Assembly: GCA_028691625.1 (NCBI GenBank)
Contig: JAQUYZ010000071.1
Span: forward strand, 1-7,328
Length of the DNA: 7,328 nucleotides
Origin: Eubacteriales bacterium
Lineage (GTDB): Bacteria; Bacillota; Clostridia; Peptostreptococcales; Anaerovoracaceae
Direction of reading: 5' to 3'
A program made the position numbers and the translations under genes. The notes under the pieces were generated by a model that was not told the origin of the DNA, ran no database searches, and was given only the letters and a program-made list of their open reading frames with translations. Position 1 is the stretch's first letter. Every line of letters begins with the position of its first letter. Shown piece after piece: positions 5,811-7,328 of this stretch.

Positions 5811-7328
5811 ATGAATCAGAATACAGAGAACATCCGCGTAGCGGTAACAGGCCTTGGCGTCATCGCCCCCGGCAGCGTGGGGAAACAAAGTTTTTGGACG
5901 AATATGTCCCAGGGCCGTGTTTTTACAGGTGCGCTTACCGCTTTTAACAAGGAAGGCATCCGCTGCGCTGTATCCGGCGAAGTGGTGCCGGATGAAGAAT
6001 ATAAAAAACTTGAAAAAAGAATCCTTACTTTATGTCCGGAAGCGGTTGCATCCAAGGCACAGACTTTTGCCATCATGAGCGCACTCCAGGCAGTAGAGGA
6101 CGGCGGGCTTTCCATGAACTCGCTGAAAAAAGAAACCGTATATCTGTCTGTGGGTTCAACCATGGGGATCGACGATTCCTGCTACTTGTCCGAGCCGCTT
6201 GAGACTCTTGCCGCTCCGGATCGAAGAACCCTTGAACACTATACGGCAAATCGGATCACCGAGTCGATCAAGTCGTTTTTCGATTTGGATCATGCGATTT
6301 CCCATCTATATATGAATGCCTGCGCGGCAGGCAACTACGCCATCGCCAGTGGCGTTCACGAGATAAAAAAAGGGCGCTGCTCTTTTGCCATTGCCGGCGG
6401 AGTAGATGCCCTTTGCTATACCGCAGTGATGGGCTTCAACCGGCTTCTTTCGGTCACGCCCGATCTCTGCAGACCCTTTGATAAGAACCGCCGGGGAATG
6501 ATCGTCGGAGAGGGCTCGGCCTTTCTTTTAATGGAATCCTTGGACCATGCTGTGGCAAGGGGGGCTCATGTCTACGCGGAGCTTTCCGGGTACGGACTTG
6601 GTGTGGATGCCTATCATATCACAACTCCCCGTCCTGATGGACAAGGTGCGATAACAACCATGAGCAGGGCGCTTCAAAATGCCTCCCTCAAGCCTTCCGA
6701 CATCGATTACATTTCAGCCCACGGAACGGGAACCATGGCCAATGACACAGCAGAATCAAAAGCGCTTAATGAAGTTTTTGGCGAAAATCCGCCTCCCACC
6801 AGCTCCATCAAGTCTATGATCGGACACACTCTCGGCGCAGCAAGCGCCATCGAGGCAGTTGCCTGCTGTCTGATGATGGAAAATCAAGAAATCATCCCGA
6901 CGGCTAACTTTACCACGCCGGATGAAAATTGCCCGGTGGATTGTGTACCGAACAAAAGCAGGAAGGCAAACCTCGATCACATTGTATCAAATGCCCTGGC
7001 CTTTGGAGGCAACAATTCCAGTGTCATCTTTTCAAAACCTGGCGTCAGGTCTTTTCCGGAAGTCGTTGAGTTGGTTCCAGAGGTTCGTGGCTCTGCTTCA
7101 ATTAAAAAAAGCCCTCCTCAGCGCAGACAGGCACGGATTCTGGCAGTGCATGACTTTGTTTGTGCGGATCCGGACAAATATTATACAGAAAACCTGCCTG
7201 ACATCGATATCCGCACCGCAGATATCCAATCAAAACTGCTGACCGCAGCAATCTTTGACACCATGAAAGAAGCTGCACAAACGGTAGGGCTTACACTCGA
7301 TGATCTTCCAAAGGAATCGACCGCCATC
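5811..7328 (+). CDS. Beta-ketoacyl-ACP synthase with in-frame C-terminal KS-like extension (3' end outside window)
   Basis: Ketosynthase that condenses acyl units with malonyl-ACP. The frame is open for 506 codons from the ATG at 5811 (AGGGGGAG Shine-Dalgarno 6 nt upstream) to the right edge. Residues 8-409 form a complete FabF/KAS II-type thiolase fold: VAVTGLGVIAPGS at the N-terminus, nucleophile C171 in NACAAGNYA, PFDKNRRGMIVGEGSA, H304 in HGTGT followed by NDTAE, K334 and H339 in SIKSMIGHTLGAASA, and FGGNNSSV at 398-405. FabF proteins end about here. This one continues through a proline- and lysine-rich linker (410-440), then RILAVHDFV (442-450), and from 464 DIDIRTADIQSKLLTAAIF with an amphipathic helix ending in VGLTLDDLP. 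That spacing and pattern resemble the early part of another ketosynthase, so a KS-KS or KS-chain-length-factor fusion is inferred. The gene follows fabG by 58 bp. Confidence 0.92.
   Translation, partial: MNQNTENIRVAVTGLGVIAPGSVGKQSFWTNMSQGRVFTGALTAFNKEGIRCAVSGEVVPDEEYKKLEKRILTLCPEAVASKAQTFAIMSALQAVEDGGLSMNSLKKETVYLSVGSTMGIDDSCYLSEPLETLAAPDRRTLEHYTANRITESIKSFFDLDHAISHLYMNACAAGNYAIASGVHEIKKGRCSFAIAGGVDALCYTAVMGFNRLLSVTPDLCRPFDKNRRGMIVGEGSAFLLMESLDHAVARGAHVYAELSGYGLGVDAYHITTPRPDGQGAITTMSRALQNASLKPSDIDYISAHGTGTMANDTAESKALNEVFGENPPPTSSIKSMIGHTLGAASAIEAVACCLMMENQEIIPTANFTTPDENCPVDCVPNKSRKANLDHIVSNALAFGGNNSSVIFSKPGVRSFPEVVELVPEVRGSASIKKSPPQRRQARILAVHDFVCADPDKYYTENLPDIDIRTADIQSKLLTAAIFDTMKEAAQTVGLTLDDLPKESTAI

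Noticed and set aside
1..7328. Mobile element, prophage or CRISPR
   Set aside because: No transposase, integrase, terminal inverted repeats, direct repeat arrays or tRNA attachment sites were seen.

Overview
The window looks like chromosomal DNA of moderate G+C from an anaerobic low-GC Gram-positive bacterium (Bacillota, probably class Clostridia). The evidence is an rplM-rpsI ribosomal pair with a structured 5' leader, very G-rich Shine-Dalgarno sequences, hairpin-plus-T-run terminators, a SleB-family cell wall hydrolase, and a secreted enzyme carrying a copper-amine-oxidase-type 'stalk' domain. The species cannot be named from the sequence.

Left part, minus strand, read right to left: the strong rplM promoter (about 3536-3565) drives a leader with two hairpins (3455-3517), rplM (L13) and rpsI (S9), and transcription ends at a good terminator (2533-2564). 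Next comes a small glyoxalase I-type VOC protein with its own terminator (2011-2051). Last is a promoter and a long exported YtcJ-type amidohydrolase, which runs off the left edge in the middle of a C-terminal stalk domain.

Middle: a divergent intergenic region of about 400 bp (3422-3829) separates rplM from a plus-strand exported SleB-type hydrolase (3830-4516), which is followed by a terminator-like hairpin.

Right part, plus strand: after a regulatory region with two candidate promoters and an inverted repeat (4620-4687) come a non-housekeeping-looking acyl carrier protein, a FabG-type ketoreductase and a ketosynthase with complete catalytic residues. The ketosynthase does not stop where FabF-like enzymes do. 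It continues in frame for about 97 codons to the right edge, and the last part resembles the N-terminal region of another ketosynthase. ACP + ketoreductase + ketosynthase form the elongation core of a fatty acid or type II polyketide machine. No loading or malonyl-transfer gene lies among them, and the KS appears to be fused to a second KS-like unit, so I infer the left end of a specialised lipid or polyene-like biosynthetic locus rather than the housekeeping fab operon. This is the most interesting part of the window; its product cannot be deduced from what is visible.

No CRISPR array, tRNA, rRNA, insertion sequence or phage gene was seen.
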